DNA from: Chitinophaga ginsengisoli
Lineage (GTDB): Bacteria > Bacteroidota > Bacteroidia > Chitinophagales > Chitinophagaceae
Assembly (NCBI RefSeq): GCF_003014595.1
Contig: NZ_PYGK01000014.1
Span: forward strand, 124,001 to 188,000
Direction of reading: 5' to 3'
DNA: 64,000 nucleotides
In this document: piece after piece, positions 17,811-26,294 of the stretch
How positions within the stretch are numbered: the stretch's first letter is position 1
Layout: every line of letters begins with the position of its first letter
Notes under the pieces: generated by a model
Seen by the model: the letters and a program-made list of their open reading frames with translations, nothing else
Told to the model about the DNA's origin: nothing
The model's database searches: none
Made by a program: the position numbers and the translations under genes

Positions 17811-20800
17811 TTAAAATTTCAGGTTCATACCAAGAGAAATGGTCCTGATGTTAGGATACCTGGAACCGTTATCTGTATTCAGCTCAGGGTCCCACAGCTT
17901 AAACTTGCTGAAGGTAAACAGGTTGATGCCCTGCACGTAAACAGACGCATTGCGGATACCTGTTCTGTTCAACCATGTCGTAGGCAGGTTATATGCCAGC
18001 TGCGCCGACTTCAGTCGCAGGAAGCTCACGTCTTTAATCCACCAGGAGCTGGCCTGTGTATTGTTTTTATTCTCCGCTTCTCCATACGCCAGTCGTGGAT
18101 AGAATGCATTAGGGTTGGGATTATCTACCGTCCATCTGTCTTCTGCAATAGCATATGCATTCGTCAGACCACCACCACCATTGAATGGTATGATAGCCGA
18201 TCCCCCCAGCATTCTGTCTGCATCAGAGATACCCTGGAACAACAAGCCGAAATTGAATCCTTTATATCCCAGGTCAAAGCCGAAGCCATATACGGTAGTA
18301 GGCAGATCGCCGCGGCCTATTTTTGTAACATCATAGCTGTTGATGATGCCGTCGCCGTTCAGGTCTTTATATTTGATATCACCGGCTTTTACTTTAGACT
18401 TATCTCCCGGTACAGCGCTCTTGTTCACTTCATCTTCGCTGACGAACAACCCTTCTGCAATATATCCGTAGCGGGCCAACACGTTGTTGCCTCTGTGCTC
18501 CATCCATGGGTACGTCTGTGGCGGACGGTCATCTTCTCTGACCACATCTTTCGTATAAGTGATATTACCTCTCAGTCGCAGGTCAACTGCGCCTATTTTG
18601 GTACTATATTCAAGAGAGGCGTCAAAACCTTTATTATCCACGATACCCAGGTTCGCAAACTGCTGGTTCTGCAATCCCATAAAGTCTACGTTGGAAGCCC
18701 TTTGCAGGAAGATACCGGTACGATGCTCCTTGAACAGATCTACGATCACCGACAGGCGGTCTTTTAACGTACGGAACTCGACGCCAAGGTCCTGCTTATT
18801 AGACACCGACCATTTTACATTGGTTGCATAACGATTGATGTTGATACCGCCAACGTCATTAAATGTTCTGCCATACTTATAGGCATGATCATACGTGCTC
18901 AGGTTCGTGATGTACAGGAAACGTTCTCTCGCACTTCCCAAACCGGTATTACCATTGGAATAGCGGAATTTCAGGAAAGTAATGGCATTCTTCAGCGGAG
19001 CAAAGAATTTCTCTTCAGACACGATCCAGCCCACACCTACTGCGGGGAAGAAGCCGAAACGGTTACCCGGAGCAAACAGTTCAGAGCCATTATAACCGGC
19101 ATTCACTTCCAGGAAATATTTATCTGAGTAAGAGTATGCTACCCTGCCTGCAAAACCTAAAGACCTTTCGGGAATAGAGCTGATAAAATCTCCTGCCAGT
19201 GCATTTGTTTTATCGCTGGAATAGAACAGCGCCAGGCCGCCAAAGCGGTGTTTACCAAAACTCCTGTCGTAGTTCAGAGATGCCTCCGTATAGAACTTAC
19301 GGCTGGTCTGCCTGTCATTGGAGTTATTATCAAATCCGAGGTATGCATTGCCGGTGTATGTCTTTACGAGGTTCAGCGTACCATCTGGTTTGTAAGGCAT
19401 GCTCTGATCGGGATAATAGGTATCCTCTCTCTTGGAGCGGGTAATGTAGTTCTGGTTGTATGTATCAAATGCAAACATGACGCTCGCTGTCAGCCCTTTT
19501 GTCAATGCATCCAGTTCCTGTGTAGCCCGCAGGTTGGAGAACAGCTGATTACGGAACTCATTGCGGTAGCCCCTGCGGGTCAGATCAGCATATGGGTTAC
19601 GGAAACCACCGTTAGCAGATTGTCCGGGCACGAGGCCTCCCGGATACATGATAGGGTATGCCACAGGCGCGGCGTCCATTGCACTCTGGAAAATATCAGC
19701 GGAATTGATACCGGGATAATTACCATTGGAGAAATATCCCTGTAAACCAACATCCAGTTTTGTGCTTTTGGTTATACGCAGATTGAGGTTACTGGTGAAA
19801 TTATACCGGTTGTATTTCATGGACGAATTGTATTTCGACAGATCGTCTGTTTTCAGGAAACCGGACTCACTGAAATAACCCAGGGATACATAATACTGTG
19901 CATTCTCCACACCACCACTGGCATTCAGGTTAGTACTACGGGTATGCCCGTATTTATTGAATACGGCATCCATCCAGTCCACGTCAGGATACAGCAAAGG
20001 ATCTGTACCCTTTTTAGTATTTTCTATATATTCCTGCGAATATTTCGGGTTCTGGTTCCGGGTCGTCAATGCCTCATTCGCCAGGTTCATATACGAGATA
20101 CCATCCAGCATATCCGGACGGCGTACAAATGTGTTCACACCCTCGTTATAATCCAGGTAGATCTGTGGCTTGCCTACTTTACCGGTCTTCGTTTTCACCA
20201 GTACTACACCATTAGCACCGCGTACGCCATAAACAGCAGTACCAGCAGCATCTTTCAGTACGGTAAAAGACTCGATATCTTCCGGTGAGATATTATTGAT
20301 AGAACGTTCCACACCGTCCACCAGGATCAATGGTCCGGAGCTGTTACCATCCCCGAAAGTAGAGATACCACGTATCCAGATATCGGCGCTTCCCTTACCG
20401 GGTTCACCGGAACGTTGTACACCCACCACACCGGCAATACGTCCCGCCAGCATCGTTGTGATATCAGCCGCAGGTTGTTTGAATTCTGTCACCTTCACGG
20501 TAGACTGTGCACCTACCAGGCTTACCTTACGCTGCGTACCAAAACCCACTACTGCCACTTCGCCGAGTGATTTACTGGCTACTTTCATGTGTATGTTCAG
20601 GCTCGTCTGGTTACCCACTGTTACGATCACCGTTTCATAACCGATGAAGCTAAAAGCCAGCACAGCATCGGCCGACTGTACAATTAGTTTGAACTTACCG
20701 TCATTGCCGGTGGAGGTCATGGTACTGGCCCCACGTACTGCAACACTTACACCAGGCATAGGAGCGCCTGTTTCATCTGTTACAGTACCTGATACTACTA

Positions 20801-21191
20801 TATCCTCCCTGCCACCTTTGGTTGTGGCAGGAGCAATTGTACCGGCAGCAGCCTTGCTGATCACAACAACATTGTTGACCTCTGCAAACTCCAGCTGCTT
20901 GTTACGGAGTAATTGTTCCAGCACCACATCCAGTCGCTCGTTGGAGAAAGAGCAATCCCGGATGGGGAAAGAGCGTAACAGTTGTTTGTCATACGCAAAA
21001 GTAACTTTCGTGGATGAATGCAGCTCTTGTATGGCCGACTCCAATGACCCGCTTTTCAGGCGGATGGTAACGTTGGTCTCTTTCAGGATCTGTCCCTTAC
21101 CTGCATATACCGGCAGGAAAAGGGATGCTCCCATCAGGAGAAGCACGGCAGACAATAGCCGTCTTCTGAAGGTCGTGGTAATTTTTTTCAT
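17811..21191 (-). CDS. SusC-type TonB-dependent transporter with STN domain, alpha-mannan locus
   Basis: The protein has 1126 residues. After the signal peptide (MKKITTTFRRRLLSAVLLLM onward) comes an STN domain (ESAIQELHSSTKVTFAYDKQ, LEQLLRNKQLEFAEVNNVVV), then a carboxypeptidase-regulatory-like domain (VSGTVTDETGAPMPGVSVAV), a plug (GSADIWIRGISTFGDGNSSG, VLKDAAGTAVYGVRGANGVV) and the 22-strand barrel ending in ISLGMNLKF. The STN domain fits control by the FecR 94 bases upstream. With SusD it should carry alpha-mannan oligosaccharides across the outer membrane. Confidence 0.93.
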   Translation of the reverse strand: MKKITTTFRRRLLSAVLLLMGASLFLPVYAGKGQILKETNVTIRLKSGSLESAIQELHSSTKVTFAYDKQLLRSFPIRDCSFSNERLDVVLEQLLRNKQLEFAEVNNVVVISKAAAGTIAPATTKGGREDIVVSGTVTDETGAPMPGVSVAVRGASTMTSTGNDGKFKLIVQSADAVLAFSFIGYETVIVTVGNQTSLNIHMKVASKSLGEVAVVGFGTQRKVSLVGAQSTVKVTEFKQPAADITTMLAGRIAGVVGVQRSGEPGKGSADIWIRGISTFGDGNSSGPLILVDGVERSINNISPEDIESFTVLKDAAGTAVYGVRGANGVVLVKTKTGKVGKPQIYLDYNEGVNTFVRRPDMLDGISYMNLANEALTTRNQNPKYSQEYIENTKKGTDPLLYPDVDWMDAVFNKYGHTRSTNLNASGGVENAQYYVSLGYFSESGFLKTDDLSKYNSSMKYNRYNFTSNLNLRITKSTKLDVGLQGYFSNGNYPGINSADIFQSAMDAAPVAYPIMYPGGLVPGQSANGGFRNPYADLTRRGYRNEFRNQLFSNLRATQELDALTKGLTASVMFAFDTYNQNYITRSKREDTYYPDQSMPYKPDGTLNLVKTYTGNAYLGFDNNSNDRQTSRKFYTEASLNYDRSFGKHRFGGLALFYSSDKTNALAGDFISSIPERSLGFAGRVAYSYSDKYFLEVNAGYNGSELFAPGNRFGFFPAVGVGWIVSEEKFFAPLKNAITFLKFRYSNGNTGLGSARERFLYITNLSTYDHAYKYGRTFNDVGGININRYATNVKWSVSNKQDLGVEFRTLKDRLSVIVDLFKEHRTGIFLQRASNVDFMGLQNQQFANLGIVDNKGFDASLEYSTKIGAVDLRLRGNITYTKDVVREDDRPPQTYPWMEHRGNNVLARYGYIAEGLFVSEDEVNKSAVPGDKSKVKAGDIKYKDLNGDGIINSYDVTKIGRGDLPTTVYGFGFDLGYKGFNFGLLFQGISDADRMLGGSAIIPFNGGGGLTNAYAIAEDRWTVDNPNPNAFYPRLAYGEAENKNNTQASSWWIKDVSFLRLKSAQLAYNLPTTWLNRTGIRNASVYVQGINLFTFSKFKLWDPELNTDNGSRYPNIRTISLGMNLKF

Positions 21192-21285
21192 ACGTAGTTT
21201 AGGCGTTAAGATGTTACGTTAGCAGAAACCTCCGTGACATGAATTGCATACAGTGTTTTCTTGTTTCTGTGTTGATCTGTTGGTT

Positions 21286-22215
21286 TTATTCATATACTAT
21301 GACCACGTGGCCGGTCACTTCGATTTTCAGGTTGTGGATAGCTGCCAGTACTTCTGCGGCTTTCACAGGGTCCATGGTGGTAGATAATTCGGTGGTGTAC
21401 CTCGTTGCCCGTACACCTGCCTGTGAGGTGGTCAGTGTAATGCCGAAGTTTTTCTGCATGAGCACCACCATATCCTCAAAGGAAGCATCGTTCAGCACCA
21501 TGCTACCTTCCCGCCATCCCAGCAGGCTTTTATCAATAGCGTCTATCGTTGTATTGTTTTTCGTGCGGTCATAAGTCAGCGCCTGGTCTTTTACCAGTAC
21601 CTCTGCAGTACCACCATTTTTCTGCACACTCACCTTGCCCTCGGTCACAGCGATACTCATCCTGTTCACCTGGCGATAAGCGGTTACATTAAAGGAGGTA
21701 CCGAGCACGGTGGTGGTCAGCGGACCGCTTTCCACGATAAACGGCACGGAAGGCTTCCCTTTCACATCAAAGAAGACTTCCCCGTCCACGATGTTCAGAC
21801 GACGTTCCTCACGCATATCTTTAGGTATACGGACAATAGAACCTGCGTTCAGGGTCAGCTGGGAGCCATCCGCCAATTGTATGGTTTTCCTTTGGCCCAC
21901 AGCGGTAGTCACTTCTGTATAGGCCGGGTTGGATCTGTTTACCATGTAATAGGTCAGCCCTCCGGCCAGTAACAGGATTACCGCTGCAGCGGTTGCCAGG
22001 TTTCTCCGCAGGTAGTGGACCTTTTTCTTCTCCAACTCCGGTTGTATACGCTGCCAGATCTCCAGGCGAACGGTTTCTTCCTCTTCCCTGCTGAGTGGGT
22101 TAACAAGCTCATTATCAAATGACTGGTACCAGTTATCAATAGCGCCGGTCTCCTTTTCCCGGGTCTGCCCCAGGAGGTATTGCCGAAAGATGCGCTTCAG
22201 TTTATCAGTTTCCAA
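21286..22215 (-). CDS. FecR family anti-sigma factor of the alpha-mannan locus
   Basis: The 309-residue protein has a cytoplasmic N-terminal region of about 75 residues, one membrane helix (LATAAAVILLLAGGLTYYMV), and a periplasmic FecR domain (TTAVGQRKTIQLADGSQLTL, FFDVKGKPSVPFIVESG, TVLGTSFNVTAY). A C-terminal STN-like repeat (DMVVLMQKNFGITLTT) follows. In this phylum the gene for its ECF sigma normally lies just upstream on the same strand. Here the nearest same-strand sigma is at 25599-26192, with the marR-rph pair lying between on the other strand. Confidence 0.88.
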   Translation of the reverse strand: METDKLKRIFRQYLLGQTREKETGAIDNWYQSFDNELVNPLSREEEETVRLEIWQRIQPELEKKKVHYLRRNLATAAAVILLLAGGLTYYMVNRSNPAYTEVTTAVGQRKTIQLADGSQLTLNAGSIVRIPKDMREERRLNIVDGEVFFDVKGKPSVPFIVESGPLTTTVLGTSFNVTAYRQVNRMSIAVTEGKVSVQKNGGTAEVLVKDQALTYDRTKNNTTIDAIDKSLLGWREGSMVLNDASFEDMVVLMQKNFGITLTTSQAGVRATRYTTELSTTMDPVKAAEVLAAIHNLKIEVTGHVVIVYE

Positions 22216-22330
22216 ATGTGGACGTTTTACCTACTTATCCGGAAAATGGAGGTTTGGTACTAGAGCTGCGGAAAAAAAATTTAAACCATCTTATCAAGTT
22301 CACTTTATGGGTATTTATTCCTCCAAATTA

Positions 22331-22362
22331 TTTGGACAGCCTGTAAATCAATATTATCTTAG
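22331..22362 (+). promoter_or_regulatory. Candidate promoter of marR-rph
   Basis: TTTG at 22331-22334, a 20-base spacer, and TATCTTAG at 22355-22362 resemble the TTTG-N19-TAnnTTTG promoter with one weak base in the -7 box. The ATG of marR is 33 bases further on. The -7 box is the left half of the palindrome at 22355-22373. Confidence 0.45.
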
Positions 22363-22373
22363 CAACTAAGATA
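22355..22373. promoter_or_regulatory. Palindromic operator candidate for the MarR protein
   Basis: TATCTTAG-CAA-CTAAGATA is a perfect 8-base inverted repeat with a 3-base centre, ending 21 bases before the marR ATG. A further half-site TAAGATA lies at about 22382-22388. Size and symmetry are typical of MarR-family operators. The position over the -7 box would let the MarR protein shut off its own gene and rph until a ligand releases it. Confidence 0.6.
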
Positions 22374-22394
22374 TTTACCCAATAAGATATAAAT

Positions 22395-22850
22395 ATGAAC
22401 ACTGAAGAGATCACCCGAGTCAGGAAACTCAGCCAGGCATATGCATACACCTCTATCCAGATGCATGAAACCATTGGCCGGGAAGCAGGCCTTTCCGGCA
22501 CAGACCATAAATACCTCGGATTCCTGTTACAAAAAGGCCAAATGACAGCAGGCGAGCTGTCAAACTTAACAGGTCTGACCACTGGTGCGGTAACAGGTTT
22601 GATAGACAGATTTGAGAAGAAAAAACTGGTAAAAAGACGGTTTGCGGAAGATGACAGACGTAAAGTGCTCATTGAACCCAACACCAAAAATATCATGGCA
22701 TTGCTGGAACCACTTTATAAAGAATTCCGGCGTCAGTCAGAAGAATTGATAGCTTCCTTTTCAAGCAAGGAGCTCAAAGTCATCGAAACCTATTTTTCAA
22801 AAGCGATTGAAATCATGACTGAGACGACCAATAAACTCAACAATAAATAA
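22395..22850 (+). CDS. MarR family transcriptional regulator
   Basis: The 151-residue winged-helix protein has recognition-helix and wing segments GELSNLTGLTTGAVTGLIDR and LVKRRFAEDDRRKVLIEPN (the DDRR wing motif of MarR proteins). N- and C-terminal helices are present for dimerisation. It is read in the same direction as rph and ends 8 bases before the rph start, so the two form one unit. The perfect palindrome in its own promoter is the obvious binding site. The likely job is ligand-controlled repression of the rifamycin phosphotransferase gene; the inducer is not known. Confidence 0.88.
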   Translation: MNTEEITRVRKLSQAYAYTSIQMHETIGREAGLSGTDHKYLGFLLQKGQMTAGELSNLTGLTTGAVTGLIDRFEKKKLVKRRFAEDDRRKVLIEPNTKNIMALLEPLYKEFRRQSEELIASFSSKELKVIETYFSKAIEIMTETTNKLNNK

Positions 22851-22858
22851 TCGTAAAT

Positions 22859-25483
22859 ATGAATTCCTACATACTTGATTTCCGGGAAATCGATACGACA
22901 AAACTTGCTATCGTCGGTGGTAAAGGTGCTAACCTTGGAGAACTATCCAGGATTGAGGGGATACAAGTGCCTGAGGGCTTTTGTATTACGACGGAAGCAT
23001 ATAAAGAAATTACCGGTAGTAACAGTGAATTGAATGTACTGCTGGATCAGCTGTCTGTGTTGAAACCTGATAACCGAAAAGGTATCAGCGAAACGGGCGC
23101 AAAGATCCGGAAGGTGATCGAAGCCATTTCAATTCCGGAAGGTATCAGCCATGAAATTTCCCGGCGTCTTGAGCAGCTTGGCGTACACAATGCTTATGCG
23201 GTACGCTCCAGCGCCACCGCGGAGGATCTTCCTACAGCCTCTTTTGCAGGGCAGCAGGATACCTATCTGAACATCATTGGTACAGCAGCCATCCTGAAAC
23301 ACATCAGCAAATGCTGGGCCTCACTGTATACCGACAGAGCCGTCACCTACCGTCTGCAAAACGGGTTTGACCATAAAAAAGTTTACCTGTCTGTTGTGAT
23401 TCAGCAAATGATCTTCCCGGATGTAGCAGGGATCATGTTTACCGCAGACCCGGTTACCGCAAACAGAAAAGTAGTATCCATTGACGCCAGCTTTGGATTG
23501 GGTGAAGCATTGGTGGCCGGACTTGTAAATGCGGATAATTATAAAATACGCGAGGACAGGATCATCGATAAGAAAATCTCCGCAAAGAAACTGGCGATGC
23601 TGGCGGTTGAAGATGGTGGCACAAAAGAACAGGAAATCGGTCTGGATCAACAAAATGTCCAGGCACTTCCGGATGATGCTATTATATCACTTCAACGCCT
23701 TGGAAGAAAAATTGAGGCTCATTTTGGCAAACCGCAGGATATCGAATGGTGCCTTGCCGGGGATACCTTTTATATTGTTCAGAGCCGGCCAATCACTACC
23801 CTATACCCTGTTCCCCAGGCGGATGATCAGGAAAATCACGTCTATGTATCTGTCGGTCATAACCAGATGATGACAGACGCCATGAAACCCCTGGGATTGT
23901 CTTTCTTCCTGATAACCACCTCCGCCACCATGCGTCAGGCCGGCGGAAGGCTATTTGTTGATATTACGGCTTTGCTGGCTTCACCTGTCGGCAGAAAAAC
24001 GTTAATAGAAACAACCATCGGAAAATCTGATCCTCTCATAAAAGATGCACTCTTAAATATAATTGAGCGGAAAGATTTTATAAAATTGTTGCCTGCTGAT
24101 ACAACAGCACCGGGCCCTGGCAAAAGTGATAAAGGGGGCCATACGATCGATTATAATGCACAATTGGAAAACGATCCGGCAATTGTTACTGATCTGATCA
24201 GGATCAGTCAGGCTTCCATAGAAGCGTTAAAACAAAACATCCAGTCGAAATCAGGAGCTGATCTGTTTGATTTTATACTGGAAGATCTGCAGCAATCAAA
24301 GCAGCAATTATCCGATCCAAGGAATATGGGTGCAATTGTAACCGCTTTCAACGCGTCCTCTTGGATCAATGAAAAAATGAACGAGTGGTTAGGTGAAAAA
24401 GGCATAGCAGACACATTTTCTCAATCTGTACCCAACAATGTCACTTCAGAGATGGGACTCGCATTACTGGATCTTGCAGATGTAATTCGCCCTTTCCCTG
24501 AAGTAATTGCCTATTTACAACAGGTAAAAGACGACAACTTCCTCGAAGAACTGCCGCAATTTAAAGGCGGACAAGAAACCCGAAACGCTATCGAGGCGTA
24601 TCTGAACAAATACGGCATGCGATGTGTCGGCGAGATCGATATTACGAAAACCCGCTGGAGTGAAAAACCTGCTACGCTCATTCCCATGGTCCTCAGTAAT
24701 ATCAGGAACTTTGAACCTGGCGCCGGTACCCGGAAATTTGAGCAAGGCAAACAAGAGGCACGGAGCAAAGAACGGGAATTATTAGACCGGTTAAAGCAAC
24801 TACCTGATGGTGAACAGAAAGCAGCAGAAACAAAAGCTAAGATTGACCTGATCCGGACTTACGCTGGTTATCGTGAATATCCCAAATATCGCCTGATTAA
24901 TCGCTACTTCATTTATAAACAGGCCTTATTAAAGGAGGCAGAACAACTGGTGAAGGCCGGTCTTATCCATGAAAAAGAAGACATCTACTATCTCACTTTT
25001 GAAGAATTGCACGAAGTGGTACGCACTAATAAAGTAGATTATCAGCTTATCAATAGACGAAAGGACGAGTTCAAATCCTATGAGAAACTGACGCCTCCCC
25101 GTGTGATCACATCTGACGGTGAGATCATTGCCGGTAAGTACAAACTGGAAAACCTTCCCACCGGAGCTATTGCAGGTCTTGCTGTTTCTGCCGGCAAAAT
25201 AGAGGGACGGGCACGTGTGATCCTGAACATGGAAGAAGCCGAACTGGAAGAAGGAGATATATTGGTCACCACCTTCACTGATCCCAGCTGGACACCGGTG
25301 TTTGTATCTATAAAAGGCCTTGTCACCGAAGTGGGTGGATTGATGACCCATGGAGCAGTTATTGCGCGTGAATATGGCTTGCCAGCAGTTGTCGGCGTAG
25401 AGAATGCTACAAAGCTGATCAAAGACGGACAGCGGATCAGGGTGAATGGAACAGAAGGATATATAGAGATATTACCCAACTAA
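22859..25483 (+). CDS. rph: Rifamycin phosphotransferase (rifampicin-inactivating)
   Basis: The 874-residue protein has the three-part layout of rifamycin phosphotransferases. First comes an ATP-binding domain (residues 1 to about 315, with GGKGANLGELS including Lys22, AVRSSATAEDLPTASFAGQQ, and QSRPITTL at the end). A rifamycin-binding domain follows (about 320-755, with the segment HVYVSVGHNQMMTDAMKPLG). Last is a C-terminal swivelling phosphohistidine domain with the catalytic His831 in GGLMTHGAVIAREYGLPAV. The N-terminus and both end domains are strikingly like the Listeria and Bacillus enzymes I recall. These use ATP to phosphorylate the ansa-chain hydroxyl of rifamycins in the cytoplasm. 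PEP synthase shares the end domains but not this middle domain. Confidence 0.87.
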   Translation: MNSYILDFREIDTTKLAIVGGKGANLGELSRIEGIQVPEGFCITTEAYKEITGSNSELNVLLDQLSVLKPDNRKGISETGAKIRKVIEAISIPEGISHEISRRLEQLGVHNAYAVRSSATAEDLPTASFAGQQDTYLNIIGTAAILKHISKCWASLYTDRAVTYRLQNGFDHKKVYLSVVIQQMIFPDVAGIMFTADPVTANRKVVSIDASFGLGEALVAGLVNADNYKIREDRIIDKKISAKKLAMLAVEDGGTKEQEIGLDQQNVQALPDDAIISLQRLGRKIEAHFGKPQDIEWCLAGDTFYIVQSRPITTLYPVPQADDQENHVYVSVGHNQMMTDAMKPLGLSFFLITTSATMRQAGGRLFVDITALLASPVGRKTLIETTIGKSDPLIKDALLNIIERKDFIKLLPADTTAPGPGKSDKGGHTIDYNAQLENDPAIVTDLIRISQASIEALKQNIQSKSGADLFDFILEDLQQSKQQLSDPRNMGAIVTAFNASSWINEKMNEWLGEKGIADTFSQSVPNNVTSEMGLALLDLADVIRPFPEVIAYLQQVKDDNFLEELPQFKGGQETRNAIEAYLNKYGMRCVGEIDITKTRWSEKPATLIPMVLSNIRNFEPGAGTRKFEQGKQEARSKERELLDRLKQLPDGEQKAAETKAKIDLIRTYAGYREYPKYRLINRYFIYKQALLKEAEQLVKAGLIHEKEDIYYLTFEELHEVVRTNKVDYQLINRRKDEFKSYEKLTPPRVITSDGEIIAGKYKLENLPTGAIAGLAVSAGKIEGRARVILNMEEAELEEGDILVTTFTDPSWTPVFVSIKGLVTEVGGLMTHGAVIAREYGLPAVVGVENATKLIKDGQRIRVNGTEGYIEILPN

Positions 25484-25543
25484 TAGCATTAACAAACGAA
25501 AATCATTCGCGTCAATAGGCTCCGCCAGCCTAATTGTTTGCAG

Positions 25544-25564
25544 CCCGGGGTTTCGTACCCCGGG
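25544..25564. repeat. REP-like perfect hairpin between rph and the sigma gene
   Basis: CCCGGGG-TTTCGTA-CCCCGGG is a perfect 7-base, all-GC inverted repeat, preceded by GCAG and followed by AAATTAAAA. There is no T-tract on either strand, so it is not a standard terminator, although it lies between two convergent genes. Its form, a short tetranucleotide followed by a GC palindrome, is like REP elements. A second small inverted repeat (AGGCT-CCGCC-AGCCT) lies at about 25517-25531. Confidence 0.5.
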
Positions 25565-25598
25565 AAATTAAAATGAGTTGTGATAGCCCAACACGCCC

Positions 25599-26192
25599 TT
25601 ATTTGATGTGACAAAAGAGATACGCCACCAGCAGTGCCCAGTCGCCGGAGGAGCTGGATTTCAAATAGGCGCGCATTCTGCGGAGAGCTTCCGTCAGTTG
25701 ATTCTTAACCGTTTGTTCCGAGAGATTCAGCTGACGGGCTATTTCTGCTATGGAAAGATCTTCTTCCCGGCTCATCCGGAAGATCTGCTGCATACGGGTG
25801 GGTAACAGGCTTACCGCTGCAGCAATATTGGCCGTCAGTTCTTTGGTTTCCAGGCGGTCATCAAATTCCTGGCTATCCAATATATCAAATAAGGATATCT
25901 TTTTGATCTCGGCGGCGCTGAAAGCATAATGACTGATCACCCTGTATTTGATAGCAGCGTGCAGGTATTTTGCGAATTCGCCCTCTTTTAAAACGGGGAT
26001 CTCTTTTCTTCTGCGCCAGAGACTTAACATGACTTCCTGTACCAGGTCTTTCGCATCGTTTACGTCTACCCGCTGACAGGCCCGCGTATATAATGCTTTC
26101 CAATACCTGTTGTACAGTATCTCGAAAGCAGCGGTATCATCTCCTTTCAGCAATTGCAGTAAGTCCCCGTCACTGATATGCGTTTCGAACAT
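25599..26192 (-). CDS. RNA polymerase ECF sigma-70 factor
   Basis: The 197-residue protein has sigma region 2 (LLKGDDTAAFEILYNRYWKA, DAKDLVQEVMLSLWRRRKEI) and region 4 (LLPTRMQQIFRMSREEDLSI followed by a clear helix-turn-helix, AEIARQLNLSEQTVKNQL). A hydrophobic tail follows (WALLVAYLFCHIK), as often seen in the Bacteroidota SusC-linked group. No FecR adjoins it. The next same-strand genes are the FecR, SusC, SusD and GH76 genes beginning at 22215, beyond the marR-rph pair. I infer it was once contiguous with that FecR and still drives the mannan locus. Confidence 0.87.
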   Translation of the reverse strand: MFETHISDGDLLQLLKGDDTAAFEILYNRYWKALYTRACQRVDVNDAKDLVQEVMLSLWRRRKEIPVLKEGEFAKYLHAAIKYRVISHYAFSAAEIKKISLFDILDSQEFDDRLETKELTANIAAAVSLLPTRMQQIFRMSREEDLSIAEIARQLNLSEQTVKNQLTEALRRMRAYLKSSSSGDWALLVAYLFCHIK

Positions 26193-26218
26193 CTTGATCT
26201 TGGTGAGCCGTAAAGTAA

Positions 26219-26250
26219 AAGCGAATTACTTAAGAAAGCAAGCGAATTAC
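26219..26250. repeat. Direct repeat upstream of the sigma gene
   Basis: The 11-base sequence AAGCGAATTAC occurs at 26219-26229 and again at 26240-26250, start to start 21 bases apart. It lies 27-58 bases upstream of the sigma gene start. Two sites on the same helix face in a promoter region suggest a regulator-binding site, but no regulator can be named. Confidence 0.4.
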
Positions 26251-26294
26251 AAATAAATAGCCCTTCCGACTTACTACTGATTATCAGCCACTTA

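Noticed and set aside
17799..18767. A 322-residue open frame on the plus strand antisense to the SusC gene at 17811-21191.
   Set aside because: It lies wholly inside a clear SusC gene, has no recognisable domains and an implausible Cys/Ile/Arg-rich composition. Several similar long antisense frames in SusC genes are explained by their codon pattern.
22859..25483. PEP synthase (ppsA) or pyruvate phosphate dikinase.
   Set aside because: The end domains are shared, but the N-terminal sequence and the middle domain match rifamycin phosphotransferases, and there is no PEP/pyruvate-binding TIM barrel at the C-terminus.
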